From Ignavibacteriales bacterium (GTDB taxonomy: Bacteria; Bacteroidota; Ignavibacteria; Ignavibacteriales; Melioribacteraceae): a stretch of DNA of 64,000 bases. The notes under the pieces were generated by a model. The model saw only the letters and a program-made list of their open reading frames with translations. It did no database searches and was not told the DNA's origin. The position numbers and the translations under genes were made by a program. Shown piece by piece: positions 55,924 through 64,000 of the stretch (position 1 is the first letter of the stretch; every line of letters begins with the position of its first letter). Location of the stretch: contig JAIOYW010000003.1 in assembly GCA_021740915.1 (NCBI GenBank), positions 1 through 64,000 of the forward strand, written 5' to 3'.

Positions 55924-56886
55924 ATGCGTGTTGGAATTGTTGGTTTTGGCTCAATCGGACAGCGTCATACACAAAATTTAATTAATCTTGGTGTTCAGGA
56001 TTTATTTCTTCTGAGGCTTAAAGGAAGGGGCAATAAGTTAGGAATTAGTGAATACTATTCAGTTGACAGTTTTTTTTGTGAGGATTTTGATTTTGTAATC
56101 GTTGCTGTACCAACCTCTGAGCATATAAAATTGCTGAAGGAAGTCATTCTGCGTGGGCGGAATTTTCTATGTGAAAAACCTCTCGTAAGTTCGTTTGGGG
56201 ATTTGATAGATCTCGAGCAGTTATTACAAAGTTATAGTAAGTTTAATGCTGTTGCAATGAATATGAGGTATCACCCTTGTATCATCGCCGTCAGGAATAT
56301 GATTCGAAATAAAGTAATTGGAGAAATTCTTAGCGCAAGTTTTTTTGTTGGTCAGTATCTTCCTGATTGGAGGCCAGGTCGTGATTATTCTAACACATAT
56401 TCCGCAAAGCGAGAATTGGGAGGAGGGGTAACTCTTGATCTCATTCACGAGATTGATCTGGCTGTTCATTTACTGGGCAAACCAACAGAAAAATTGGTTT
56501 CAATTGCTGGTAAATTTTCATCGTTAGCTATTGAAACAGAAGATATTACGGAGATAGCTTACATCTCAGAACGAAAGTGTCTTGTTTCTCTACACATGGA
56601 TTACGTGTTTCGTGGTTATAAAAGGGAAATAACACTTCTTGGGACCCATGGTCATATCATAGTTGATCTTCACACGAATAAAATTAATGTTTCTAATGAA
56701 GATTGTTCATTAGTAGAAGAAATCAAATATCCACATTTTGAAAGAAATGACATGTACTTGCAAATGCTCAGTACATACATATCAGATTTGAATAATGGAA
56801 CCTTCACTTCGCCATCGGTTGAAGAAGGATTACTAACTAATAAAATTGCTTTAACAGTACTTGAACAGAATGGATTAAACAATTGA
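55924..56886 (+). CDS. Gfo/Idh/MocA oxidoreductase A
   Basis: A 320-residue NAD(P)-dependent sugar oxidoreductase: GIVGFGSIGQRHTQNL, VAVPTSEHIKLL, FLCEKPLVSSF and MNMRYHPCI, then GGGVTLDLIHEIDLAVHLLG. Members near CMP-sugar genes are suspected to alter the nonulosonate or its precursor. First of three Gfo/Idh-type genes in this block. The stop overlaps the next start (TTGA). Confidence 0.82.
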   Translation: MRVGIVGFGSIGQRHTQNLINLGVQDLFLLRLKGRGNKLGISEYYSVDSFFCEDFDFVIVAVPTSEHIKLLKEVILRGRNFLCEKPLVSSFGDLIDLEQLLQSYSKFNAVAMNMRYHPCIIAVRNMIRNKVIGEILSASFFVGQYLPDWRPGRDYSNTYSAKRELGGGVTLDLIHEIDLAVHLLGKPTEKLVSIAGKFSSLAIETEDITEIAYISERKCLVSLHMDYVFRGYKREITLLGTHGHIIVDLHTNKINVSNEDCSLVEEIKYPHFERNDMYLQMLSTYISDLNNGTFTSPSVEEGLLTNKIALTVLEQNGLNN

Positions 56887-57704
56887 CTCATAACCTAGAA
56901 AGCTATTTTGATGTTAAGAACAAAGTAATAGTTCTTATTGGTGCAACAGGTTTGTTAGGATCACGATATACTGATTTTCTTTCCGCATTTGGTGCAAATG
57001 TTGTCATTGCCGATATCGACCAAGCAAAATGTGATAATTTAGCGGAAGAAGTAAAAACGAAATATTCAGTTGATCCGTTACCACTCCAAGTAGATGTGAC
57101 AAACGAAGATGATATTTTAAGTCTATTTACAAGAGTAATAGATAAATATGGTAAGATTGATGTTTTAATCAATAACGCACAAATAAAACCTGAAGGATTT
57201 TATGCACCGTTTGAGAGTTACAGCAAAAGTACCTTAATGAAGGTATTAGATGGGAATCTGGGTGGTGTAGTTTTGAGTTGCCGAGAGGCATGCAAACAAT
57301 TTGTGCTTCAAGGGTATGGTGTTATCATTAACGTATCTTCGGTTTATGGCAATGTAGGAGCCGACCAACGATTATATGATGGTGTGGAAAATATTTACTT
57401 TCCAAGTGAGCGTTTTTCATCTCCTGTTTCTTACGCGGTTTCCAAAGCCGGGATTCTAAATCTGACCAGGTATCTGGCATCATATTATCGAGAGAAAAAT
57501 ATTCGAGTGAATTCACTTACTCCGGGTGGAGTTTTTGACAATCACGATGAGAAATTTAATGATCAGTATAGTGCAAGGACACTATTGGGGCGAATGGCTT
57601 ATTATGATGAGTATAATTCAGCTATCCTTTTTTTGTGCTCTGACGCTTCGAGTTATATGACAGGGGCAAATTTAGTTGTTGATGGTGGTTGGACAGCAAT
57701 ATGA
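56883..57704 (+). CDS. Classical SDR oxidoreductase, PtmA-like
   Basis: A 273-residue short-chain dehydrogenase starting at TTG 56883 within the previous stop. VIVLIGATGLLGSRYTDFL, INNAQIKPEGF, NVSSVYGNVGAD and YAVSKAGILNLTRYLASYY form the catalytic core, with VVDGGW at the C-terminus. Resembles the PtmA-type oxidoreductase found with legionaminate genes; substrate unproven. Stop overlaps the next ATG. Confidence 0.8.
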   Translation: MTHNLESYFDVKNKVIVLIGATGLLGSRYTDFLSAFGANVVIADIDQAKCDNLAEEVKTKYSVDPLPLQVDVTNEDDILSLFTRVIDKYGKIDVLINNAQIKPEGFYAPFESYSKSTLMKVLDGNLGGVVLSCREACKQFVLQGYGVIINVSSVYGNVGADQRLYDGVENIYFPSERFSSPVSYAVSKAGILNLTRYLASYYREKNIRVNSLTPGGVFDNHDEKFNDQYSARTLLGRMAYYDEYNSAILFLCSDASSYMTGANLVVDGGWTAI

Positions 57705-58672
57705 AGTATTCTCTGGCATTAATTGGAGCAGGACAGTTAGGGAGCCGCCATTTACAGGGTTTAGCGCTTCTACATCAGGAACTCGAAATATACATCGTTG
57801 ATCCGGACCATAATTCGATTGCAACCGCAATAGAAAGGTTCAAAGAGGTTTCAGGATATGACAATAAGAAATTGATTGCATGTCAAAATATTGGAGAGTT
57901 ACCTAGCATCCTCAATTTTGTTATTTTAGCAACAAATTCAGATGTTCGATATCAAATGTTTGTTGATTTGATTCAACATTATTCTATTGATTATTTTATC
58001 TTGGAAAAAGTTCTGTTTCAGGAACTGGATCAATATGATAGCGCACTCCAACTTGTTAGAGAAAAGAACATTAAAGCATGGGTCAATTGTCCTCGTAGAG
58101 TATGGCCCCTTTATAAACAGATAAAAGCAGAAATAATGGCGTCTAAAATATGCCACGTATCCGCTTTAGGCTCTAATTGGGGATTAGGATCCAATGCTAT
58201 TCACATTATTGATTTGGCAGCTTTTCTCCTTAATGGAACAGAATACACAGTGGGAAATATTTCTTTTCGGGCTGAGCCCTTTCCTTCTAAGCGAAAAGGA
58301 TATTACGATTTCTTTGCATCTGTGGATATAAAGTTTTTAAGTGGAACTACGCTGGAGATGCATTCGTTTCCCGCAACCGACCTGCCTTTTATTGTGAATA
58401 TATATTGTGAAAATAGTATCTATTCCATCCGCGAGTGGGAAGGTAAGATAGTTGTCATGAAAAAAAATGAAATTGACGTCAACTCTGAATTCCCAGTTGT
58501 ATTTCAGAGTAACCTGACAAATGAATATATCGAAGAGATTATCTCGAGTGGAAATTGCTCGTTGACACCAATTACTGATTCAATAAAACTGCATCAAACA
58601 TACTTAATCAGTTTAATGCAATCTATAAATGATCAATTTTCTTTGGACTGGCGTTTATGCAAGATAACATAG
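57701..58672 (+). CDS. Gfo/Idh/MocA-like oxidoreductase B
   Basis: A 323-residue protein with ALIGAGQLGSRHLQGLALL and the motif ILEKVLFQE in place of the usual EKP, so the canonical lysine-proline pair is altered. WVNCPRRVWPLYKQ and GSNWGLGSNAIHIIDLAAFL follow. It overlaps the SDR (ATGA) and the next oxidoreductase (16 bases). Probably a divergent sugar dehydrogenase. Confidence 0.72.
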   Translation: MKYSLALIGAGQLGSRHLQGLALLHQELEIYIVDPDHNSIATAIERFKEVSGYDNKKLIACQNIGELPSILNFVILATNSDVRYQMFVDLIQHYSIDYFILEKVLFQELDQYDSALQLVREKNIKAWVNCPRRVWPLYKQIKAEIMASKICHVSALGSNWGLGSNAIHIIDLAAFLLNGTEYTVGNISFRAEPFPSKRKGYYDFFASVDIKFLSGTTLEMHSFPATDLPFIVNIYCENSIYSIREWEGKIVVMKKNEIDVNSEFPVVFQSNLTNEYIEEIISSGNCSLTPITDSIKLHQTYLISLMQSINDQFSLDWRLCKIT

Positions 58673-59607
58673 TAAGTTTGGTCGGAACCGGGCAAATGGC
58701 GATGGAGTATGTAAAAGTACTAAAGGCATTAAATATCGAATTTAATGTAATAGGCAACACCCCATCGGGCTGCAAGAAATTTGAAACTTTGACCGGAGTT
58801 CAAGCATTGGAGGGAGGGTATGCACAATATTTGGACAATCTGAGAAAACCTCTCCAAAGCGTAATAATTGCAATTGATGATCTTCAACTTAGCGATGCAG
58901 CTGTCCAATTTTGTAGGGCTGGTGCTGAAAAAATATTGGTAGAAAAGCCGGCAGGTTTGTCAATTGAAGAGATTGAAAATGTTATCGAAGCCTCAAAAAT
59001 CGATAAAACAAATGTCTTTGTTGGGTATAATCGCAGGTTTTATGCTTCTGTTTTGGGAGCGAAGAAATTTATTGATGAAGATGGAGGGGTACTGAGTTTT
59101 ACATTTGATTTCACTGAATGGGCTCATATCGTTGAGAAAGCAAACAAACATCCTGAGTTGCTTGAAAAATGGCTCATTGCAAATTCTTCGCATGTGATTG
59201 ATTTAGCCTTTTTCCTTGGAGGAAAACCAGTCGAGTTATCCACTTATAAGTCTGGAAGTTTATCATGGCATCCTGAAGGAGCAGTCTTTGTTGGAGCAGG
59301 AACCTCAACAAAAGGTGCAATGTTTTCTTTCCATTCAAATTGGATATCTGCCGGGAGATGGGGTGTTGAACTAATGACACCAAATCGGAAGTTATTATTA
59401 AGGCCATTGGAGAAACTTCAAATTATCCCCAAAGGTTCAGTGAAGATTGAAGATGTGGAATTGGATTATACGTTTGATGAAAACTTCAAGCCCGGAATCT
59501 ACAGGCAAGTCAGTAGTTTTTTGTCTGACGATCCAAAATTACCATCCATTTCTGACCAAAGAGAGAATTTTGAAATTTTTTATAAAATACTTAAGCAGAG
59601 TTGTTAA
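58657..59607 (+). CDS. Gfo/Idh/MocA-like oxidoreductase C
   Basis: A 316-residue protein with VSLVGTGQMAMEYVKVLKAL, the EKP motif (ILVEKPAGLS), NRRFYASVLGAKKF and SSHVIDLAFFLGG. With the two other Gfo/Idh-type genes and the SDR it forms an oxidoreductase cassette translated with overlaps. Six bases separate it from the ABC transporter. Confidence 0.78.
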   Translation: MQDNIVSLVGTGQMAMEYVKVLKALNIEFNVIGNTPSGCKKFETLTGVQALEGGYAQYLDNLRKPLQSVIIAIDDLQLSDAAVQFCRAGAEKILVEKPAGLSIEEIENVIEASKIDKTNVFVGYNRRFYASVLGAKKFIDEDGGVLSFTFDFTEWAHIVEKANKHPELLEKWLIANSSHVIDLAFFLGGKPVELSTYKSGSLSWHPEGAVFVGAGTSTKGAMFSFHSNWISAGRWGVELMTPNRKLLLRPLEKLQIIPKGSVKIEDVELDYTFDENFKPGIYRQVSSFLSDDPKLPSISDQRENFEIFYKILKQSC

Positions 59608-59613
59608 TCCATA

Positions 59614-61398
59614 ATGAAAAAAGCAATTATTCAACTATATTATCTACTCGAGAAAAGTGAAAAGAGAACACTTAAATTATTGTTCATAATGATGATTATT
59701 GGTTCACTTTTTGAGATAGTTGGAATTGGTGCGATCCCGGCATTCTTGGGATTTTTGATGAATCCTGAGAAGATCAGTCAATATGAAATTGTGAATGATC
59801 TAATTAAATATTTTTCGATTGAAGGGACAAATGAACTTTTACTGTGGAGCTGTGGGTTTTTGGTGATAATATATTTCATTAAAAATCTTTTTCTTTCATT
59901 TCTTTATTATCAAAAGTCAAAGTTTATTTACACAATCAAAAAAAGGTTTGAGATAGCACTTTTTGAAAAATATCTTAAAGCTCCTTATCTATTCCATTTA
60001 GAGACAAATTCTTCCAGCCTCATAAGGAATGTAACCCAGGAAATACCACATATTATAGTGAATTTTCTGTTGCCAATTCTTCAGGTGGTGTTGGATCTGA
60101 TTCTCTTAATAATAATAATTGCCACACTCATTTATGTTAATCCAACAATAACTTTGGTTGTTGGGTCATCAATTGGGTTACTCTCGCTCTTCTTTCTTTC
60201 GATGGTTAAGAAAAAATTGAAGAGATACGGGAAAATGGCATTAGATCATAGGACCTTATTATTAAAACATTTGAATCAAGCTATTGGCGCAATTAAAGAA
60301 ATAATAGTTATTGCAAACGAATCTTTTTTTATGAAGAAATTTAGCTTCAGCGCTGATAGAAATGCAGTTGCCATGAGATTTCGGCAAACAACGAGTTTGT
60401 TGCCAAAGCCGTTCTTGGAATTAATGATGGTTGTTGGTCTGGTCGCTATTACATTTGTTCTTTTTTCTCAAGGACAAACTACTGAAGTAATCATACCAAC
60501 TATAGCACTGTACGGAATTGCCCTAATCAGGTTATTGCCGGTAATCAGTGCTATGATTACAAATTATGCCAGTATTAGATATAACTATGTATCTGTTGAG
60601 CCTGTTTATGACCATCTTATGAACATTATTACAAGAAGGAGAACAGAGGACAAAAAAAATGTCGATTATGAAGATTACGAGTTGAATATTGCTGATCTTT
60701 GCTTCCAATATCCCAATACAAACAAAAAAGTATTGGAAAAAGTATCCTTCAAAATCAAAAAAGGGGAGGTGATTGGGTTTGTTGGTTATACAGGTTCCGG
60801 TAAAACAACTCTTGTTGATATATTATTGGGGTTACTCCCCTCTGATAGTGAATCAATTTCACTGCACAATAAAAAATACAAAAGCATTTCTGAAATATTT
60901 AATGGAAAGGTCGGGTATATTCCACAAACTATTTTTCTAATTGATGATTCAATAAAAAATAACATTGCCTTTGGTGTGGATGAAGATGAGATTAATGAAG
61001 ATCTCATCCAGCATGTGTTAGAGTTAGCTCAATTGAAAGAATTCATTCAAGAACTGGAATCAGGTATCGAAACTATGATTGGGGAAAGAGGTGTAAGAAT
61101 TTCAGGTGGGCAAAGGCAAAGAATCGGAATAGCACGAGCACTTTATTTTCAGCCAGAGATTCTAATAATGGATGAAGCAACATCTTCACTGGATAACCAA
61201 ACCGAAAAATATTTCATTGATGCGATTCAGAGTTTGAGAAGAAATATGACAATATTAATTATTGCTCACAGACTTACAACCATTGAGTATTGTGACCGTA
61301 TTTATTTTATTAGCGATGGAAAAATTATTGCTCAAGGAGATTATGAGTATTTATTGTCAAATTCAAAAGAATTTAAGCAACTTGTTGCTTCAAATTAG
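59614..61398 (+). CDS. ABC exporter, PglK/MsbA-like glycolipid flippase
   Basis: A 594-residue half-transporter: six membrane helices (1-330) and an ATPase (about 355-594). Walker A GYTGSGKTT (391-399), Q-loop YIPQTIFLIDDS, signature ISGGQRQR (about 494-501), Walker B ILIMDEATS and H-loop IIAHRLTT are all intact. The architecture equals PglK/WlaB, which flips lipid-linked oligosaccharides. It likely serves the glycan built by this locus. No Wzx was seen in the window. Confidence 0.85.
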   Translation: MKKAIIQLYYLLEKSEKRTLKLLFIMMIIGSLFEIVGIGAIPAFLGFLMNPEKISQYEIVNDLIKYFSIEGTNELLLWSCGFLVIIYFIKNLFLSFLYYQKSKFIYTIKKRFEIALFEKYLKAPYLFHLETNSSSLIRNVTQEIPHIIVNFLLPILQVVLDLILLIIIIATLIYVNPTITLVVGSSIGLLSLFFLSMVKKKLKRYGKMALDHRTLLLKHLNQAIGAIKEIIVIANESFFMKKFSFSADRNAVAMRFRQTTSLLPKPFLELMMVVGLVAITFVLFSQGQTTEVIIPTIALYGIALIRLLPVISAMITNYASIRYNYVSVEPVYDHLMNIITRRRTEDKKNVDYEDYELNIADLCFQYPNTNKKVLEKVSFKIKKGEVIGFVGYTGSGKTTLVDILLGLLPSDSESISLHNKKYKSISEIFNGKVGYIPQTIFLIDDSIKNNIAFGVDEDEINEDLIQHVLELAQLKEFIQELESGIETMIGERGVRISGGQRQRIGIARALYFQPEILIMDEATSSLDNQTEKYFIDAIQSLRRNMTILIIAHRLTTIEYCDRIYFISDGKIIAQGDYEYLLSNSKEFKQLVASN

Positions 61399-61424
61399 TT
61401 GCGTAATTAATACTCCTCTATCGG

Positions 61425-62879
61425 GTGGGTTGTATAGTCAGTAATTTCAATACCGTATATGTAGAATGTAAATCAAAGCTATGGGAAGCTTATTTTTCTC
61501 TGCCTGAACTGGTTTACACTCCAAAACTTTTAATTGGTGATGAACGTATTATCGCATCAGTAAGGAATTTAAAAATAACCTGTATTGAGCGTTCTCGTTT
61601 TAGTAATTTAGATATCGAGGCGGATTATGAGATGTCAAAATTTGAATTGTCTATTTTAGAAAGGATTCTTCATAGTAAAGTTCTTAGATATATGTTTTAT
61701 CGTTTATCAATCGATTACTTTGTACCATCAACTGTTTGCGAAGAGTTAACAAGGAAGTATGTGACTTTCTGGTATTTTTTGATAAATAACCACAAATTAC
61801 AAGTAATGATATTAAACGAAATGGCCCATTTGCCTTATTCATATATTGGATATTTGATATTCAAAGAAATGGGACTACCAACAATTTTTTCATCTACTTT
61901 TAGTGTTAAAGGGAAATCTTATCTCGTTACTTCTTTAGAAAACTATCCCTTTTTCAAACGTTATGATCCTGAGATATTTATTTATCAAGGCAATGAGAAC
62001 AAAGAACAATTAAATTCTTTGCGAAGTCTTAAAAAATTATTTGAGGTATCACTAACTTCAAAAAAAAATGCAGGTTATATATCTTGTCAACTCGTAAATT
62101 TAAGAAATGTTATATTCCCTAAGCTAGCAACAAGATCGTCGTTTAATTTATTTGTCGATAATAGTTTTAGGTATTTGTCTAGTAGATATTATCATTATAG
62201 AATATTTCTAAAGACCTTAAAGCGATTGGACAGACTTATTTTCTATAGAATAAATTCTATTACTAAAATCAACGATGAGGACAAGTTTAAAATACTTTTC
62301 GCGCTGCACTATGAACCTGAACTTGCTGTATTTCCACTCGCTGGAGAGTACCATAATCAATTGGAAGCTATTAAATCATTAAGTAAAAGAGTTGGAGATT
62401 CAGCCGCTATATATGTAAAAGAACATCCTTGGGTATTTGATCCTTCAAAAAATAGAGGAATTGTTAGAACAAAATCCTTTTATCAAGAGATACTCTCACT
62501 TTCAAATGTAAGATTGATATCTTATAATATTAATTCTTTTTTATTAATGGAAAAATTTGATTGTATTGCAACTTTGACTGGCACAATAGGATGGGAAGCT
62601 TTTCTGAATGGAATACCAACAATTCATTTCGGTTATGCTTGGTATGGTGGATTGCCTTTGACCGCCCAATTCGATGCATCGTTTAATGTTCTGCAGTTTA
62701 TTAGAAAATCTCAATTATATAAACAAAAAATAAACTATTCACTTGTTTTAAAAACCTTAATGAATGACTTGGAAGATTTTTACATTCGTTCAAAATATTC
62801 GAATAATGAAAAATATGAAGAAAAAGCTGTTATTATGAGAAACGCAATAAATAAAATGATTGGGTTTAAGAGTGAATAG
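61425..62879 (+). CDS. Capsule-synthesis-like GT-B protein
   Basis: A 484-residue protein. The C-terminal 200 residues read LFALHYEPELAVFPLAGEYH, YVKEHPWVF and TLTGTIGWEAFLNGIPTIHFG, which fits capsular polysaccharide biosynthesis proteins of GT-B fold with a nucleotide-binding E-H-P/T-G-T-G-W-E pattern. The N-terminal half is unique. The start at GTG 61425 is uncertain, because no ATG precedes residue 69. Its stop overlaps the next gene start. Confidence 0.65.
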   Translation: MGCIVSNFNTVYVECKSKLWEAYFSLPELVYTPKLLIGDERIIASVRNLKITCIERSRFSNLDIEADYEMSKFELSILERILHSKVLRYMFYRLSIDYFVPSTVCEELTRKYVTFWYFLINNHKLQVMILNEMAHLPYSYIGYLIFKEMGLPTIFSSTFSVKGKSYLVTSLENYPFFKRYDPEIFIYQGNENKEQLNSLRSLKKLFEVSLTSKKNAGYISCQLVNLRNVIFPKLATRSSFNLFVDNSFRYLSSRYYHYRIFLKTLKRLDRLIFYRINSITKINDEDKFKILFALHYEPELAVFPLAGEYHNQLEAIKSLSKRVGDSAAIYVKEHPWVFDPSKNRGIVRTKSFYQEILSLSNVRLISYNINSFLLMEKFDCIATLTGTIGWEAFLNGIPTIHFGYAWYGGLPLTAQFDASFNVLQFIRKSQLYKQKINYSLVLKTLMNDLEDFYIRSKYSNNEKYEEKAVIMRNAINKMIGFKSE

Positions 62880-64000
62880 AAGAAGTGAAATTCTGTTTTT
62901 AACTTCTATTGCGAGTCTTCAGATATCAGGTTTTTTGCAATCAGGAAATCCCGAGTCAATCATTTCAGGCGATAATTTGCTTTTAATCCCCGGATTTTAT
63001 ATTGCTTTTCTTAATAAAGAGATTAAAAAAGTAAAATTAAATTCTATTTCAGTTTCGGCATTTATGTTCGGGGTTATTACAATTTTATTAGTTCCTTTAT
63101 ATGTGGACATCAAAGATAGCGTCGTTTTTGGAACAGATGTTAATATGATGAAATTTGTAAGGACCGGAATACGACTATTTATGGTGTATTCATTTGTGAG
63201 CTATCTCAGTATTAGTGTTAGGAATTTTAAATTAGGCGTTCTTGTTGTTTTAGTGATGGGTTCGATAATTGCTATCTCAATGTATGTTCCTGAGTTTTTC
63301 GAATCACTTGGCTTTTCTGTTATTCAATGGGGTATACAGGATGACATGAGTAATCCAGAAAGATTTGCAGGAATTAGTGGGGCAAATGTAAATGCTGCAG
63401 GAGCCATGTTAACTACTTTATTTGCAGCAACTTTGTATATGCTTCAGATGAAGCTAATCAAACCAAAAACTGCCTTCATGTTGTCTGCACTCTTCTTTAT
63501 TGGAATATTCAGGACCGCCTCCAGGACAGCTATAATAATCACTATTGTGATATATATAATTTATTTGTTTCAAAGTCAGAAAAAAATTAATATAAAAAAG
63601 ATCAGTCTCAATTTTATTGCGTTGGCGGTTTTCATTATATTTTTCTACTATTACGGTGAGACAGTTTTGACTAGATTCGAAACAAATCAAAAGGCAGGAT
63701 ATGGTGGTTTAGGCGGCAGAATGAGTTATTGGGTCATGTATCTGAATGATATCATAAATAACCCCCATTATCTTTTAGTTGGAAATAATAAACCATCTAC
63801 TTATGAACGATCACCGCATAATAACTACATTTGGATAATGTTTCATGCAGGAGCTGTATTCCTTATTTTTGCGTTTATGAATCTGAGAAAAGTCTTTGGA
63901 CTGAGAAAAAATGTTATTAGAAATACAATTTTGATAAGTATTGACCCACTTTATATTGCTACTCCAATATTATTATATTGGGTGACAGGCACATATCCAA
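62872..64000 (+). CDS. O-antigen polymerase-like membrane protein (cut by window edge)
   Basis: An open frame from GTG 62872 to the right edge, at least 376 residues and without a stop. Many membrane segments; FIGIFRTASRTAIIITIVIY and YERSPHNNYIWIMFHAGAVFL are the Arg-rich and PHN motifs of Wzy/O-antigen ligase proteins. It starts 8 bases before the end of the preceding gene. It is the second such protein in the window; the first is at 31383. Confidence 0.8.
   Translation, partial: MNRRSEILFLTSIASLQISGFLQSGNPESIISGDNLLLIPGFYIAFLNKEIKKVKLNSISVSAFMFGVITILLVPLYVDIKDSVVFGTDVNMMKFVRTGIRLFMVYSFVSYLSISVRNFKLGVLVVLVMGSIIAISMYVPEFFESLGFSVIQWGIQDDMSNPERFAGISGANVNAAGAMLTTLFAATLYMLQMKLIKPKTAFMLSALFFIGIFRTASRTAIIITIVIYIIYLFQSQKKINIKKISLNFIALAVFIIFFYYYGETVLTRFETNQKAGYGGLGGRMSYWVMYLNDIINNPHYLLVGNNKPSTYERSPHNNYIWIMFHAGAVFLIFAFMNLRKVFGLRKNVIRNTILISIDPLYIATPILLYWVTGTYP

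Noticed and set aside
62872-64000. Non-coding right end
   Set aside because: An uninterrupted frame with membrane segments and Wzy motifs runs to the edge; it only lacks its stop within the window.

Overview
The window looks like a chromosome segment of a Bacteroidota/Chlorobi-group bacterium, most likely Ignavibacteria. The reasons are an AT-rich genome with many secreted proteins ending their signal peptides in -AQ, a type IX secretion sorting tail with the NYPNPFNPSTTI motif (gene at 21937-22788), and a TTTG-N20-TATATTTG promoter of Bacteroidota type in front of a tRNA-Lys gene. This placement is inferred from motifs, not from a search.

Region 1 (1-14877) is repeat-rich and encodes envelope proteins. 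Its central feature is a pair of genes (692-3232 and 11098-13002) whose C-terminal FGE-sulfatase/C-type-lectin-like domains end in variable regions of the diversity-generating retroelement (DGR) kind. Over 24 codons, 21 bases differ, every one at codon position 1 or 2 and none at position 3, and nearly all fall where one copy has A (ancestral codons mostly AAC). A conserved stop-proximal segment and a GC-rich hairpin follow both. The template repeat and reverse transcriptase were not seen here, so diversification would have to act from elsewhere. One target carries seven carboxypeptidase-regulatory-like repeats. The other is a secreted caspase-like (C14) protein. Between them lie a DUF559 protein, LPP20-like secreted proteins, a transglutaminase-like protein, a DUF2135-like protein and a DUF4384 protein. 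Large intergenic repeats fill the gaps.

Region 2 (14878-22788, minus strand) is one tight eight-gene operon. In transcription order it encodes a T9SS-sorted protein, a PqqD-like small protein, an ATP-grasp ligase, a diaminopimelate-decarboxylase-like PLP enzyme, a urea-transporter/M23-peptidase fusion, a TPR protein, an outer-membrane-like protein and a TauE/SafE permease. It looks like an uncharacterised small-molecule or cell-wall-linked system.

Region 3 (23392-30917) holds a CusCBA/CzcCBA-type heavy-metal RND efflux operon with a translationally overlapping DUF1624-like membrane protein, a response regulator with a Fis-type HTH, and tRNA-Lys(UUU) with promoter and terminator.

Region 4 (31383-64000) is a large surface-polysaccharide locus. 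It includes an O-antigen polymerase, an initiating sugar transferase, a Wzi-like protein, a WbpB/D/E/A set for UDP-GlcNAc(3NAc)A, two epimerases, glycosyltransferases, an FrhB-type/pyruvyl-transferase pair, an IS3 relic, and a legionaminate/nonulosonate block (dehydratase, synthase, hydrolysing 2-epimerase, CBS-containing nucleotidyltransferase, CMP-transferase). That block also has several extra oxidoreductases and a frameshifted methyltransferase. A PglK-like ABC flippase, a capsule-synthesis-like protein and a second polymerase, cut by the window edge, close the region.
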